From Thioclava indica (GTDB lineage: Bacteria > Pseudomonadota > Alphaproteobacteria > Rhodobacterales > Rhodobacteraceae), in contig NZ_AUNB01000019.1 in assembly GCF_000714545.1 (NCBI RefSeq), positions 1 through 56,610 on the forward strand: DNA of 56,610 bases, read 5' to 3'. Shown in pieces: positions 25,186 to 34,560 of the stretch. A program made the position numbers and the translations under genes. The stretch's first letter is position 1. Each line of letters starts with the position of its first letter. Under the pieces are notes generated by a model, which worked only from the letters and a program-made list of their open reading frames with translations, was not told where the DNA came from and made no database searches.

Positions 25186-25263
25186 GGGAAAAGGGGGCGC
25201 GGGGAACGGGGGGCGTTTCGGTTGGAGGGTGAAAAGGGGCTTGGAGCCCACAGCGAGCGGTCG

Positions 25264-25833
25264 TTAAGCTTGGTTGTTGTCGCCAACGACTTGTACCTTC
25301 GGCCATCGAGTTCGCCAGTTCTTGGCCCTAACTCGCGCAAGAAAAGCCGCGACCTTGTGTGGCGCTGCGGACGTGGGCCGTAGGATCAGCCTGTCTAGGT
25401 CGGAAAGGCCAAACGGCGCGATGATGATACAATCGTTGCCGGAACGCACGGCCGCGATAGCTGTGGCGGTTTCAGGCCAGAAGCGCATGGCGTTCTCGAC
25501 CGAGATGTAAGGCGCGTCCTGATTACGTAAATGCATCCTAGCTTGATTTTTGACCGACCAGTTAAGGTCAGGTGCGCTCTCGCGGAGGGTAGCTTCGATT
25601 TCGGCGTCATATTCTGCATCGGTGATGTCCTGATCGTAGAATAGGACATCAATGTCTTCTTGGCGGCAATCACGGGCACCTCCGTGACGATGATCCCAGA
25701 CAAGGTTGCGCACGAAACCGGCACCGATGCACCCTTGCGGCAGATCGAGAGCTTCCACTAGCCCCATTGCCTGCCACCGACGCCGATCACGCATCAATAG
25801 GTCGGCAACCCGGTATGTATCAGAGGCTGACAT
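25264..25833 (-). CDS. Nucleotidyltransferase-fold family protein (DUF925 type)
   Basis: The 189-residue product matches the DUF925 (NTP_transf_6) family: G-C-I-G-A-G-F-V-R-N-L-V-W-D near residue 35, then D-I-D-V-L-F-Y-D near residue 61 with the acidic pair expected of a nucleotidyltransferase, and a C-terminal F-L-A-R-V-R-A-K-N-W segment. The biochemical target of this family is unknown. The start has AAGG very close to the ATG, so an internal start is possible. It is transcribed as a single gene on the minus strand. Confidence 0.8.
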   Translation of the reverse strand: MSASDTYRVADLLMRDRRRWQAMGLVEALDLPQGCIGAGFVRNLVWDHRHGGARDCRQEDIDVLFYDQDITDAEYDAEIEATLRESAPDLNWSVKNQARMHLRNQDAPYISVENAMRFWPETATAIAAVRSGNDCIIIAPFGLSDLDRLILRPTSAAPHKVAAFLARVRAKNWRTRWPKVQVVGDNNQA

Positions 25834-25968
25834 CCTTGGATTGTGGCGGAGACGCCGCAGGTATTCAATGGCAGCAATGAGTCTATTCCCCTGCCAACCT
25901 CACTCGCGCTGGCATATCGGTCAACGGCAGCTTTGTCCGCACTCCCGACACTCCCCGCTCCGCACATC

Positions 25969-26967
25969 TCAACGCGCGCCGGCATTGATGCGCCCCATCG
26001 CCTCCGCGCCGATCCGAAAGCTCTCGCGCCGCGCCTCTTGGTCGAAAATATGCCCCGTCAGGATCACCTCATCGGGACGATAGCGCGTGATCAGGTCGCG
26101 CAGTTGCGTCTCGATTTGATCGGGCGTGCCTACGGCTGCCACGCGCAGGGCGGCCTCGGCCATCTTGATTTCGGGCGCGCTGGCCACGGATGTCAGATCA
26201 TCGACCGGGGTTGGCAGCGGGCCGGCCATGCCACGGCGCAGGTTGATAAAGCCCTGCACCATTGAGCTGCGCATACGGTAGGCATCGGCCTCGGTATCGG
26301 CGGCAAACAGGTTCACCGCCAGCATAAATCGGGGCGCATCGGTCACGCCGGGGCGAAAGCGGTCGCGATAGATCGCCACCGCCTCGCCCAACATATCGGG
26401 CGCGAAGTGGCTGGCAAACGCGTAAGGCAGCCCCAGATGCGCGGCCAGCTGGGCGCCAAACAGCGACGAGCCCAGCATCCAGACCGGCACATTCGTGCCC
26501 ATACCGGGCACGGCACGCACGCGCTGCCCGTCGTGTTCAGGGCCCAAGAAACCCAGCAATTCCACCACATCCTCGGGAAAACGATCACCGCCCCCCATCC
26601 CGCGCCGCAACGCCTGCATCGTGGCGGGATCGGTGCCGGGCGCGCGCCCCACGCCCAGATCAATGCGACCGGGATAAAGGGTTTCGAGCGTGCCAAACGC
26701 CTCGGCCACCTGCAAGGGCGCGTGGTTGGGCAGCATGATGCCCCCTGCCCCCACGCGGATGCGATCAGTGTGGCCCGCCACGTGACCAATCACCACCGCC
26801 GTTGCGGCACTCGCGATTCCGGTCGAGTTGTGATGCTCGGCCAGCCAGAAGCGGTGATAGCCCAAGCCCTCGGCGTGCTGCGCCAACGCAACGGTATTGG
26901 CCAGCGCATCCGCCGGGCTGGACCCTTGCGGGATCGGGGAAAGGTCGAGAATGGAAAAAGGGATCAT
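25969..26967 (-). CDS. Luciferase-like flavin-dependent oxidoreductase
   Basis: This 332-residue LLM-class monooxygenase begins [10 protein letters not shown] and contains W-L-A-E-H-H-N near residue 45 and [13 protein letters not shown] near 85, both typical of the bacterial MsnO8/YhbW-like branch. It would use FMNH2 and oxygen on an unknown substrate. ATG 26967 follows AGGAG; the upstream frame is not used. It is a single gene with no linked flavin reductase. Confidence 0.88.
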   Translation of the reverse strand: MIPFSILDLSPIPQGSSPADALANTVALAQHAEGLGYHRFWLAEHHNSTGIASAATAVVIGHVAGHTDRIRVGAGGIMLPNHAPLQVAEAFGTLETLYPGRIDLGVGRAPGTDPATMQALRRGMGGGDRFPEDVVELLGFLGPEHDGQRVRAVPGMGTNVPVWMLGSSLFGAQLAAHLGLPYAFASHFAPDMLGEAVAIYRDRFRPGVTDAPRFMLAVNLFAADTEADAYRMRSSMVQGFINLRRGMAGPLPTPVDDLTSVASAPEIKMAEAALRVAAVGTPDQIETQLRDLITRYRPDEVILTGHIFDQEARRESFRIGAEAMGRINAGAR

Positions 26968-27091
26968 ACGGGCGCTCCTGTCTTGGCTTGCCTCATCTAG
27001 TGCGCGATCCCCTCCTGCACACCCCCCTTGCCGCGACGAAAATAGCGCGCGAGGCTTCCCCCGCGCGCCGTCATACCCGATGGGCCTTGGC

Positions 27092-28693
27092 TTAGTTGCC
27101 AAGCTGCATCCGCTCCATCACCTCACCCGTTTCTTCTGCGGGCAGCGACGAGTTGAGCGCAAACCAGATCACCACCAGCGACCAGATCGCGACAAGGATC
27201 ATGCCGGTCCAGAACCCGACCAGCGCAAAGCCATGCCCCGTCGCCCCCAGCGCCGAGAGCACCCACATGCCGCCAAACCATGCCAGCAGCCATGTGATGT
27301 GATTCCAGCCAAATTCGGCGGCGGGTTTTTTCTGCACGATATGGAAGACAAGCGCATAGATCACAAAGCCTGCCCCCAAGATCAGGAACAAGACCGAATT
27401 GGTGTAAAACCCGGTCCAGTAGATCACGAGGTTGGACGCAATGAACGCCAGTGGCGCCAGAAGCCCCGCGCCCGCCAGTTTGAACGTGCGCGGCGCATCG
27501 GGCTGGCTGCGACGCAGCACCATCAACACGATCGGCCCCAACCCGTAGGTCAGCACGGTGATCGAGGTGATATAGCCCACCAGCAATTGCCACGCGGGGA
27601 ACGGCAGCAGGAAGAACACGCCCACCGCCCACATCACGATAACGGCTAACCACGGAACGCCCGAACCTGTCGTCTTGGTCAACGATTGCGGCCCGCTATC
27701 GGTTTCGCCCACCGCATAAAGGATACGTGAGCCGCCGGTGATATACATCAGCCCCGTGCCGCCGGGCGAGACATAGGCGTCAATATATAGCAGCGTGGCC
27801 AGCCAACCCATGCCCAGTGTCGCCGCCAGACCTGCAAACGGCCCTGCCGAGCCGACAAAATTCAGCTTCGACCAGCCGTCCTTAAGATCAGCGGGCGACA
27901 GCGCCATGATGAACGCGACTTGCAGCAAAACATAGATGAGCGCCGCCAGCAGCACCGAGCCAATCACCGCAAGCGGGATATTGCGCCCCGGATTGGAACT
28001 TTCTCCGCCCAGATCAATCGCCGTGCGAAAGCCAAGGAACGAGAACACAATGCCCGCCGCCGGGATCGCGGTGAACATGCCTTGCGAGCTATAGGTGCTA
28101 GCAGCCGCATGCCATACGCCCCAATGCGAGGATGCCGCAATCAGCCCCACGACGGTGATCAGCGGCACGGCAATCTTCCACCATGTCACGGTATTATTGA
28201 CCCGCAGCAAGGCGCGGATCGCCAGCATATTGAGCAGCGCGAGCACGCTTAGCAGCACCGCCGAGGCCAGAAACCCCATCCCCGTCAGCGTGCCCGACCC
28301 GTCTGGCTTGATGAAATAGGGCAGATAGTTATTGGCGTAAGTGACAATCCCCTCGGCCTCGACCGCAGGCACGGGCGCGTAGCTGAGAAACAGCATCCAG
28401 CCCCAAAGCCGGCCCAGCGTCGCGCCGTGGCTGGCATGGCTCATATGGACCAGCGCGCCCGATTTCGAAAACATCGTCGACAGCTCTGCGAAACACAAAG
28501 CGATCAGCATCACGATTGCCGCCCCGATGATCCAGGACCAAACGCTCAGCGGCCCTGCGATCTTTGAGGCGTGATAGGCCCCGAACAGCCACCCCGATCC
28601 GATCATCGAGGTGGTCGAGGCAAACAGCAAACCGATCACCCCCGCGTCTCGGCGCAGCTTGCCGGTTCCTTTGCCAAAAGCTGTTGCTGTCAT
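27092..28693 (-). CDS. APC-superfamily amino-acid permease
   Basis: A 533-residue inner-membrane transporter with about 12-14 helices. The first helix motif [11 protein letters not shown] replaces the usual G-x-G-I-F/W, and [15 protein letters not shown] in the middle matches APC family helix 6. It resembles aspartate/proton symporters of the YveA type in length and sequence flavour, but the substrate is not certain. The chosen ATG at 28693 follows GGGGGAA. An earlier ATG at 28708 is possible. Confidence 0.82.
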   Translation of the reverse strand: MTATAFGKGTGKLRRDAGVIGLLFASTTSMIGSGWLFGAYHASKIAGPLSVWSWIIGAAIVMLIALCFAELSTMFSKSGALVHMSHASHGATLGRLWGWMLFLSYAPVPAVEAEGIVTYANNYLPYFIKPDGSGTLTGMGFLASAVLLSVLALLNMLAIRALLRVNNTVTWWKIAVPLITVVGLIAASSHWGVWHAAASTYSSQGMFTAIPAAGIVFSFLGFRTAIDLGGESSNPGRNIPLAVIGSVLLAALIYVLLQVAFIMALSPADLKDGWSKLNFVGSAGPFAGLAATLGMGWLATLLYIDAYVSPGGTGLMYITGGSRILYAVGETDSGPQSLTKTTGSGVPWLAVIVMWAVGVFFLLPFPAWQLLVGYITSITVLTYGLGPIVLMVLRRSQPDAPRTFKLAGAGLLAPLAFIASNLVIYWTGFYTNSVLFLILGAGFVIYALVFHIVQKKPAAEFGWNHITWLLAWFGGMWVLSALGATGHGFALVGFWTGMILVAIWSLVVIWFALNSSLPAEETGEVMERMQLGN

Positions 28694-28899
28694 GTTAATT
28701 CCCCCCATTGATGAAACCTTTTCAAGATTCATCGTAGGGCAGGCATTCATTTTTCCTTGTGAATACACGCATTTGTGCAAGGTCGCGATTGCCCGTGACG
28801 AAACCAAATTGTGATTTCATGGTGAGAAACCGGTCGCGAAATCGATTCCCTTAGCGCAGCACGCAAGAAAATTCCCTGCCCCAACGTAAGGTTAACGCC

Positions 28900-30333
28900 C
28901 TAGCGCCCCAGCACACGCGCCATCACGCGCACCAGCTTTTTGCGCGCGCCGCGATAGGGCGGCATCAAGGGCGCAATCGGGGCAAATCGGTTCTCCATCA
29001 CCGATTTTTCATAGCTAAACGCCTTGAACCCCCAAATCCCATGCGCCGCTCCCAGCCCGGAATTGCCAATTCCGCCGAAAGGCAGGTTGAGATGCAGGAA
29101 ATGCACCAAGGTCAGATTGACCCCCAACGCCCCCGAAATCGACGATTGCGTGACCTTGTCGATCGCCGCGCGGTCGCGTTCAAATACATACAGCGCCAGC
29201 GGGCGCGGCCCGGCCTCAATGCGCGCAAGCACCGCCTCAAGATCGTCAAACGGGATCACCGGCAGGATGGGGCCGAAAATCTCATCGCGCTCGACATCCA
29301 TCTGCGCATCCGTACCCATCAAAACCGTAGGCGCGATATAGCGGCTGTCAACGTCACTCTCCCCGCCCGTCAACTTGCGCGCGCCGCCGGTTTCGGCCTG
29401 CGCGATCATGCCCGAAAGACGGTCAAAATGGCCGGGGCTGATGATGCGGGCGAAATCGCGCGAAGCGGCTTGGGCAGCCTCATCGCGGCCATACATTTTC
29501 GCGATGGCAGATTTCAGTTCAGCCAGAAACCGCGCCTCGACGGATTTCGCGACGAACACATGATCGGGCGCAATGCAGGTCTGCCCGGCATTGGCGAACT
29601 TGCCCCAGGCAATGATGCGCGCGGCGCGTTTCAGATCGGCCCCCGCGCCCACGATCACCGGCGATTTGCCCCCGAGTTCAAGCGTGACTGAGGTCAGGTG
29701 CTTCGCCGCCTGCCCCATCACGATTTTGCCGACGCGCGGTGAGCCGGTGAAAAAAATATGATCGAAGGGCAGTTCCAGCAAAGCCTCGCTGACCTCGACC
29801 CCGCCTTCGCACACGCTGACCAAATCTTCGGGCAGCGCCTCGGCCACGATCTGGGACACCACGGCGGCACTGGCGGGTGCAAGTTCCGAGGGTTTGATCA
29901 CCGCCGCACAACCCGCCGCCAAAGCCGACACCAGCGGCCCCAGCGCCAAGGTCACCGGGTAATTCCACGGCGAGATGATCAGCGCCACGCCCTTGGGTTG
30001 GGGCAAGATGCGCGCGCGGGTGCCAAAGGTCGCCAGCGTGGCAGGGGCGCGACGCGGACGCATCCAGCGTTTGAGATGGCGCAACGTATGCGAGATTTCA
30101 GCCTGCACCGGCATGATCTCGGTCAGGCGCACCTCGGTTTCGGGTTTGCCAAAATCCTGCGCCAAGGCGGCAATGATCTGACCCTCAAATTCACGCAGGG
30201 TCTTGCGCAACGCGATCAGCGCCGCACGCCGCTCGCTATAGCCAAACTGCGCGCGCCGCTCGGCATTGCCCATGCTGAGGCGTGAAAACATCTTGTGCAA
30301 CTGCGCCTGATGGGCCTGCGTCTCAGCGTTCAT
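28900..30333 (-). CDS. Coniferyl-type NAD(P)+-dependent aldehyde dehydrogenase
   Basis: The 477-residue enzyme has the ALDH signatures E-L-G-G-K-S-P (general base Glu) and F-A-N-A-G-Q-T-C-I-A-P-D (catalytic Cys). The shorter N-terminus and the S-P-W-N-Y-P-V-T-L-A-L-G-P motif place it with the coniferyl-aldehyde / class 3 group, which oxidises aromatic or long-chain aldehydes. The start follows AGGAG. It is divergent from the acyl-CoA dehydrogenase operon over a 301-bp control region. Confidence 0.88.
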   Translation of the reverse strand: MNAETQAHQAQLHKMFSRLSMGNAERRAQFGYSERRAALIALRKTLREFEGQIIAALAQDFGKPETEVRLTEIMPVQAEISHTLRHLKRWMRPRRAPATLATFGTRARILPQPKGVALIISPWNYPVTLALGPLVSALAAGCAAVIKPSELAPASAAVVSQIVAEALPEDLVSVCEGGVEVSEALLELPFDHIFFTGSPRVGKIVMGQAAKHLTSVTLELGGKSPVIVGAGADLKRAARIIAWGKFANAGQTCIAPDHVFVAKSVEARFLAELKSAIAKMYGRDEAAQAASRDFARIISPGHFDRLSGMIAQAETGGARKLTGGESDVDSRYIAPTVLMGTDAQMDVERDEIFGPILPVIPFDDLEAVLARIEAGPRPLALYVFERDRAAIDKVTQSSISGALGVNLTLVHFLHLNLPFGGIGNSGLGAAHGIWGFKAFSYEKSVMENRFAPIAPLMPPYRGARKKLVRVMARVLGR

Positions 30334-30634
30334 ACTCACTCCTGGGATCTTGCGCGTCGGCGGCTCATTTTCAGTGATTTCAACGCTTTCCAGATCGGTT
30401 GCGCCCACGCTAACAGCGCGCAGACGCGATCTCAAGGCGCATCGTTGACCCGCATGGCCTCGTTGTTTTTGCACAGCGAAATAGCTAAACACCACAGCCT
30501 TGTGCAAAACCGCCCATACCGTTCTGCGCGATTAGGTGCTTGCCCGACACCCCTCGCCCTTGCAAAACTTGTGCAAGAATCGGAGATTAAATAAACAAGC
30601 GTTCAATTTATCGAAGCTTCCGGGGAGGACTATC
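30334..30634. promoter_or_regulatory. Divergent control region with TTGTGCAA motifs
   Basis: The region between the aldehyde dehydrogenase and acyl-CoA dehydrogenase genes contains TTTTTGCACAGC at 30465-30476, TTGTGCAAAAC at 30500-30510 and the near-palindrome CTTGCAAAACTTGTGCAAG at 30559-30577. The last ends 57 bp before the acyl-CoA dehydrogenase start. The element resembles the TTTGCAAA-type sites bound by regulators of short-chain acyl-CoA metabolism in Rhodobacter and relatives, with one base less between half-sites. A further copy (TTGTGCAAGG) is at 28773-28782, upstream of the APC permease. Confidence 0.55.
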
Positions 30635-31783
30635 ATGGATTTCGCACTTAGCGAGGAGCAGCAGGCCATTTTCGATATGGCTTATGGCTTTGGTCAGGAT
30701 GAGATCGCCCCGCATGCCCGCGATTGGGAAGCCCAAGGCACGATCCCCAAGGATTTATGGCCGAAAGTGGCCGCGCTGGGATTGGGCGGCGTCTATGTCA
30801 GTGAGGAATACGGCGGCTCTGGGCTGTCGCGCCTTGATGCGACGCTGGTCTTCGAGGCGCTTGCGATGGCCTGCCCGGCGGTCGGCTCGTTCCTGTCGAT
30901 TCACAACATGTGCGGCGGCATGATCGACAAATTCGGCACTGAGGAAAACAAGGCGCGCTGGTTGCCAGACCTTTGTTCGATGGAGAAAGTCTATTCCTAC
31001 TGCCTGACCGAGCCGGGATCGGGATCAGACGCCGCCGCCTTGCGCACAAGCGCGAAACGCAGTGACGACGGCTGGGTGGTGAATGGCACCAAGGCGTTTA
31101 TCTCGGGGGGCGGCTATTCAGACGTCTACATCGCAATGGTGCGCAGCGGCGAAACCGGCCCCAAGGGGATCTCCACCGTCATCGTCGAGGACGGCACGAA
31201 GGGCCTAAGTTTCGGCGCGCTCGAGGACAAGATGGGCTGGCGCGCCCAACCCACCGCGCAGGTGCAGTTCGATGATTGCGAAATTCCCGCCGACAATCTG
31301 CTGGGCGAGGAAGGGCGTGGTTTCACCTATGCAATGGCAGGGCTGGATGGCGGGCGGCTGAATATCGCGGCCTCGGCCCTTGGGGGCGCGCAAGCTGCGC
31401 TTTCCCAGACGCTCGATTACATGGGCGAGCGCAAGGCGTTCGGAAAATCGCTCGATCAGTTTCAGGCGCTGCAATTCCGCCTCGCCGAGATGGAGATCAA
31501 ACTGCAATCGGCGCGCATCTTCCTGCGCCAAGCGGCGTGGAAACTCGATCACAAAACGCCCGATGCGACGAAATTCTGCGCGATGGCGAAGATGTATGTG
31601 ACCGATGTCGCCTTTGACGTGGCCAATCAATGCCTGCAACTGCATGGCGGCTACGGCTATCTTGCCGATTACGGGATCGAGAAAATTGTGCGCGATCTGC
31701 GGGTGCATCAGATCCTTGAGGGAACCAATGAGATCATGCGCCTGATCGTCTCGCGCACAATGCTTGCGGAGCGCGGCCAATGA
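30635..31783 (+). CDS. Acyl-CoA dehydrogenase, probably isobutyryl-CoA dehydrogenase
   Basis: A 382-residue flavoenzyme with the fold-typical Y-C-L-T-E-P-G-S-G-S-D near residue 125, and the catalytic Glu in L-E-G-T-N-E-I near residue 365. It is translationally coupled to a 3-hydroxyisobutyryl-CoA hydrolase and mmsB, which are steps 2-4 of the valine degradation branch, so isobutyryl-CoA to methacrylyl-CoA is the probable reaction. A strong GGGGAGGA site sets the start. Confidence 0.9.
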   Translation: MDFALSEEQQAIFDMAYGFGQDEIAPHARDWEAQGTIPKDLWPKVAALGLGGVYVSEEYGGSGLSRLDATLVFEALAMACPAVGSFLSIHNMCGGMIDKFGTEENKARWLPDLCSMEKVYSYCLTEPGSGSDAAALRTSAKRSDDGWVVNGTKAFISGGGYSDVYIAMVRSGETGPKGISTVIVEDGTKGLSFGALEDKMGWRAQPTAQVQFDDCEIPADNLLGEEGRGFTYAMAGLDGGRLNIAASALGGAQAALSQTLDYMGERKAFGKSLDQFQALQFRLAEMEIKLQSARIFLRQAAWKLDHKTPDATKFCAMAKMYVTDVAFDVANQCLQLHGGYGYLADYGIEKIVRDLRVHQILEGTNEIMRLIVSRTMLAERGQ

Positions 31784-32826
31784 GCGATGCTACCATGATT
31801 GCGCGCATCGAGGGGCGCGCGGGGCGGCTGACCTTCAACCGCGAAAAGGCGCTCAATGCGCTCGATCACGATATGGCGCTGGCGATTGAGACCGCGCTGG
31901 ATGCGTGGCGCGACAATCCTGCGGTCGATCTGGTGATCATCGACGCGCGCGGCGATCGCGCGTTCTGCGCCGGTGGCGATATTGCCGCCGTTTACCGCGC
32001 GGGAATCGCGGGCGATTACGCGCCGGGACGTGAATTCTGGCGCGACGAATACCGCATGAATGCCAAGATCGCGGAATATCCCAAGCCCATCGTGGCCTTC
32101 ATGCAGGGCTTTGTGATGGGCGGCGGCGTGGGTGTGGGCGGTCATGCCAGCCACCGTATCGTGGGCGAATCCACCCAAGTTTCGATGCCCGAAAGCGGCA
32201 TTGGGCTGATCCCCGATGTCGGCGGCACGCTGCTGCTGGCGCGTGCCCCCGGTCATGTGGGCGAATATCTGGGGCTGACGGGCACGCGGATGGGGGCTGC
32301 GGATGCGCTTTATACCGGTTTTGCCGATCTGTTCTTGCCCGAGGCCGAATGGGAAGACGCCAAGGCGCGCCTGATCGAGACCGGCAATATCGACACGCTG
32401 CCAATGGCGCGCACGCCGCCCACGCCCGGCACGCTGGCCGAGCTGCGCCCCGATATCGACCGGATCTTTTGGGCCGATGATCTGGCCGCGATTGTTGCCA
32501 AGCTGGAAACGGCTGGCTCGGATTTCGCGGCGCGCACGCTGAAAACGCTGTATCGCAACTCGCCGCTGTCGATGGCGGCCACGCTGCGGCTGGTGCGCAT
32601 GACGCGCGCTAACCCCACGATCCGCGCCGCGCTGGAACACGAGTTCCGCTTTACCTGGCGCGCGGCAGAGATGGGGGATTTTCTCGAAGGGGTGCGCGCG
32701 CAGATCATCGACAAGGATCGCGACCCGCACTGGAAACACACATTGGCAGAGCTGCCGCAAGAGGACGTGGCAGCGATGCTTGAACCGCTAGGCCCAGAGT
32801 GGGCCATCTGGGAGGAGAGATCATGA
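31780..32826 (+). CDS. 3-hydroxyisobutyryl-CoA hydrolase (enoyl-CoA hydratase family)
   Basis: This 348-residue crotonase-fold protein has F-C-A-G-G-D-I near residue 65 and G-F-V-M-G-G-G-V-G-V-G near 110 for the oxyanion hole, and E-S-G-I-G-L-I-P-D-V-G-G near 145. Its length fits the hydrolase rather than the shorter hydratases. It overlaps both neighbours (ATGA), which supports the valine-pathway role: release of 3-hydroxyisobutyrate from its CoA ester. Confidence 0.9.
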   Translation: MSDATMIARIEGRAGRLTFNREKALNALDHDMALAIETALDAWRDNPAVDLVIIDARGDRAFCAGGDIAAVYRAGIAGDYAPGREFWRDEYRMNAKIAEYPKPIVAFMQGFVMGGGVGVGGHASHRIVGESTQVSMPESGIGLIPDVGGTLLLARAPGHVGEYLGLTGTRMGAADALYTGFADLFLPEAEWEDAKARLIETGNIDTLPMARTPPTPGTLAELRPDIDRIFWADDLAAIVAKLETAGSDFAARTLKTLYRNSPLSMAATLRLVRMTRANPTIRAALEHEFRFTWRAAEMGDFLEGVRAQIIDKDRDPHWKHTLAELPQEDVAAMLEPLGPEWAIWEERS

Positions 32827-33695
32827 AAATCGCATTTATCGGATTGGGCAATATGGGTGGGCCAATGTCCACCAACCTGCTGGCTGCGGGCCATGAGGTT
32901 GTGGGGTTCGACCTGAGCGCCCCGATGCCCGAGGGCGTGACGCGCGCCGACAGCGCGGCTGCTGCGGCTAAACAGGGCGACGTCGTCATCACCATGCTGC
33001 CCAACGGCGCAATCCTGCGCGATGTGGCCGCCGAGGTGATCCCGGCGATGCAAGCGGGCGCTGTGTTTTGCGACTGCTCCACGGTTGATGTGGACAGCGC
33101 GCGCGCCGTCGCCGAGATGGCCGCCAAGCGCGGCCTTGGTGCGCTGGATGCACCGGTTTCGGGCGGCACGGGCGGGGCCGTGAATGGCACGCTGACTTTC
33201 ATGGTCGGGGGCGATGATGCAGCCTTTGCCACGGTCAAGCCGCTGTTTGACATCATGGGCCAGAAGGCCGTGCATTGCGGCGCCGCAGGCGCGGGCCAAT
33301 CGGCCAAGATCTGCAACAACATGATCCTTGGCGTGACGATGATCGCCACCTGCGAAGCCTTCGCGCTGGCCGACAAGCTAGGGCTGGACCGGGCGAAAAT
33401 GTTTGACGTGGTGTCGACCTCGTCAGGGCAAAGCTGGAGCATGAACACCTATTGCCCCGCCCCTGGTGTCGGGCCGCAAACCGCTGCTGATAATGACTAC
33501 CAGCCCGGTTTCGCGGCCGAGCTGATGCTCAAGGATCTGCGTCTCAGCCAGCAAGCCGCCGAAAGCGCGGATGCCGACACGCCGATGGGCCAGCTGGCAG
33601 CGGCGCTTTATGCGGCCTTTGTCGAGGCAGAGGGCGGCAAGGGGCGCGATTTCTCGGCCATGCTGCCCCGGTTCGAGAAACGCGCGCGCGCCTGA
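32823..33695 (+). CDS. mmsB: 3-hydroxyisobutyrate dehydrogenase
   Basis: A 290-residue NAD+-dependent dehydrogenase. The Rossmann motif G-L-G-N-M-G-G-P-M is at the N-terminus, the substrate signature D-A-P-V-S-G-G-T-G-G-A near residue 117, and the catalytic Lys in G-Q-S-A-K-I-C-N-N near residue 170. It oxidises 3-hydroxyisobutyrate to methylmalonate semialdehyde. It is the last gene of the trio; mmsA is not adjacent. Confidence 0.93.
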   Translation: MKIAFIGLGNMGGPMSTNLLAAGHEVVGFDLSAPMPEGVTRADSAAAAAKQGDVVITMLPNGAILRDVAAEVIPAMQAGAVFCDCSTVDVDSARAVAEMAAKRGLGALDAPVSGGTGGAVNGTLTFMVGGDDAAFATVKPLFDIMGQKAVHCGAAGAGQSAKICNNMILGVTMIATCEAFALADKLGLDRAKMFDVVSTSSGQSWSMNTYCPAPGVGPQTAADNDYQPGFAAELMLKDLRLSQQAAESADADTPMGQLAAALYAAFVEAEGGKGRDFSAMLPRFEKRARA

Positions 33696-33721
33696 CGCCC
33701 ACACGCCTGAGAGGAATCGCC

Positions 33722-33750
33722 GCAGCCCGCAAGTAATCCTTGCGGGCTGC
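33722..33750 (+). terminator. Hairpin after mmsB
   Basis: A perfect 12-bp stem (GCAGCCCGCAAG, loop TAATC, CTTGCGGGCTGC) begins 26 bp after the mmsB stop. It has no T-run, so it may terminate weakly or protect the 3' end. Confidence 0.7.
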
Positions 33751-33806
33751 ACCTGCGTATATGTATGCAAGCTCACAGGGAGCGATCAATCCGAAAGGGA
33801 TTCATT

Positions 33807-34004
33807 ATGTTCAAAAACAATGTTGGCGGTATTGACCGCGTGGTGCGCGTCGTGGTGGGGCTGGCTCTTATCCTGTGCTTCTTCCTGTTTCCGACCGCAG
33901 CCTATCGTTGGCTGTTTCTGATCGGGATCATCCCGCTGGCCACCGGTCTGCTGGGCACCTGCGCGCTGTATTCGATCATCGGGATCAACACCTGCAAGCG
34001 TTGA
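33807..34004 (+). CDS. Small DUF2892 (YgaP-like) membrane protein
   Basis: A 65-residue protein begins M-F-K-N-N-V-G-G-I-D-R-V-V-R-V-V-V-G-L-A, the mark of the DUF2892 family, and has two predicted membrane helices. It ends with paired cysteines (G-T-C and N-T-C-K-R). The domain is often linked to rhodaneses; here it stands alone between two hairpins, so it is probably an independent transcript. GAAAGGGA precedes the start. Confidence 0.88.
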   Translation: MFKNNVGGIDRVVRVVVGLALILCFFLFPTAAYRWLFLIGIIPLATGLLGTCALYSIIGINTCKR

Positions 34005-34023
34005 TCGCGACAGAGAAAATAGC

Positions 34024-34062
34024 AAATCCCGCCAAGGCCCTGCGTGGTTTTGGCGGGATTTT
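34024..34062 (+). terminator. Intrinsic terminator after the DUF2892 gene
   Basis: AAATCCCGCCAA (34024-34035) pairs with TTGGCGGGATTT (34050-34061), followed by a short T-rich tail. Confidence 0.85.
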
Positions 34063-34125
34063 CTTATGCGTCACATGGGGATGCGCGCGGTTGACCGAAG
34101 CGGCGGCGCTGGCTAACACAGGGGT

Positions 34126-34545
34126 ATGAAACGCTTTTTGCTTGCCCTGCCCCTGATCGCCTGCACCCTAAGCGGTGCTGCGTTTGCGCAATCCAGCCTT
34201 CCCGAGGTGATGCGCGCGGGCAAGCGCCCCGCCCCCGACGGTCCCAGCGCGCAAACCAAGCCCGATGAACCCGAATGCAAGACGCTTACCACCGGCAGCA
34301 CGTTTTGCAAGGTCACCGAGGATGGCGTGTCGCGTTGGGTGCTACAAGGCAAACTGCGCGCCGATTTCGGGGTTGGCGACGCATTTCCCGTCTACAAGCA
34401 CTCGATGCTGATGGATCTGCGCCGCTACAAGCTGCCTTCGGTGACCGGACCTTGGCGCTATTATGTTGTGCGCGGCATGATTTACCGCGTTGATAATAAA
34501 ACCAAAAAAGTGATCGAAGTGGTTGGCCCGACCTATGCCCGCTAG
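34126..34545 (+). CDS. Exported protein, RcnB-like C-terminus
   Basis: The 139-residue product has a signal peptide (M-K-R-F-L-L-A-L-P-L-I-A ... A-F-A, cleavage near residue 21), a Pro-rich linker, a Cys pair (E-C-K ... F-C-K) and a C-terminal G-P-W-R-Y-Y-V-V-R-G-M-I-Y-R-V-D segment. That end resembles the RcnB family of periplasmic proteins associated with nickel/cobalt homeostasis, though similarity is short. No metal transporter is adjacent. It is convergent with uvrA, 15 bp apart. Confidence 0.65.
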   Translation: MKRFLLALPLIACTLSGAAFAQSSLPEVMRAGKRPAPDGPSAQTKPDEPECKTLTTGSTFCKVTEDGVSRWVLQGKLRADFGVGDAFPVYKHSMLMDLRRYKLPSVTGPWRYYVVRGMIYRVDNKTKKVIEVVGPTYAR

Positions 34546-34560
34546 AGCCTGTGGCGCGCG

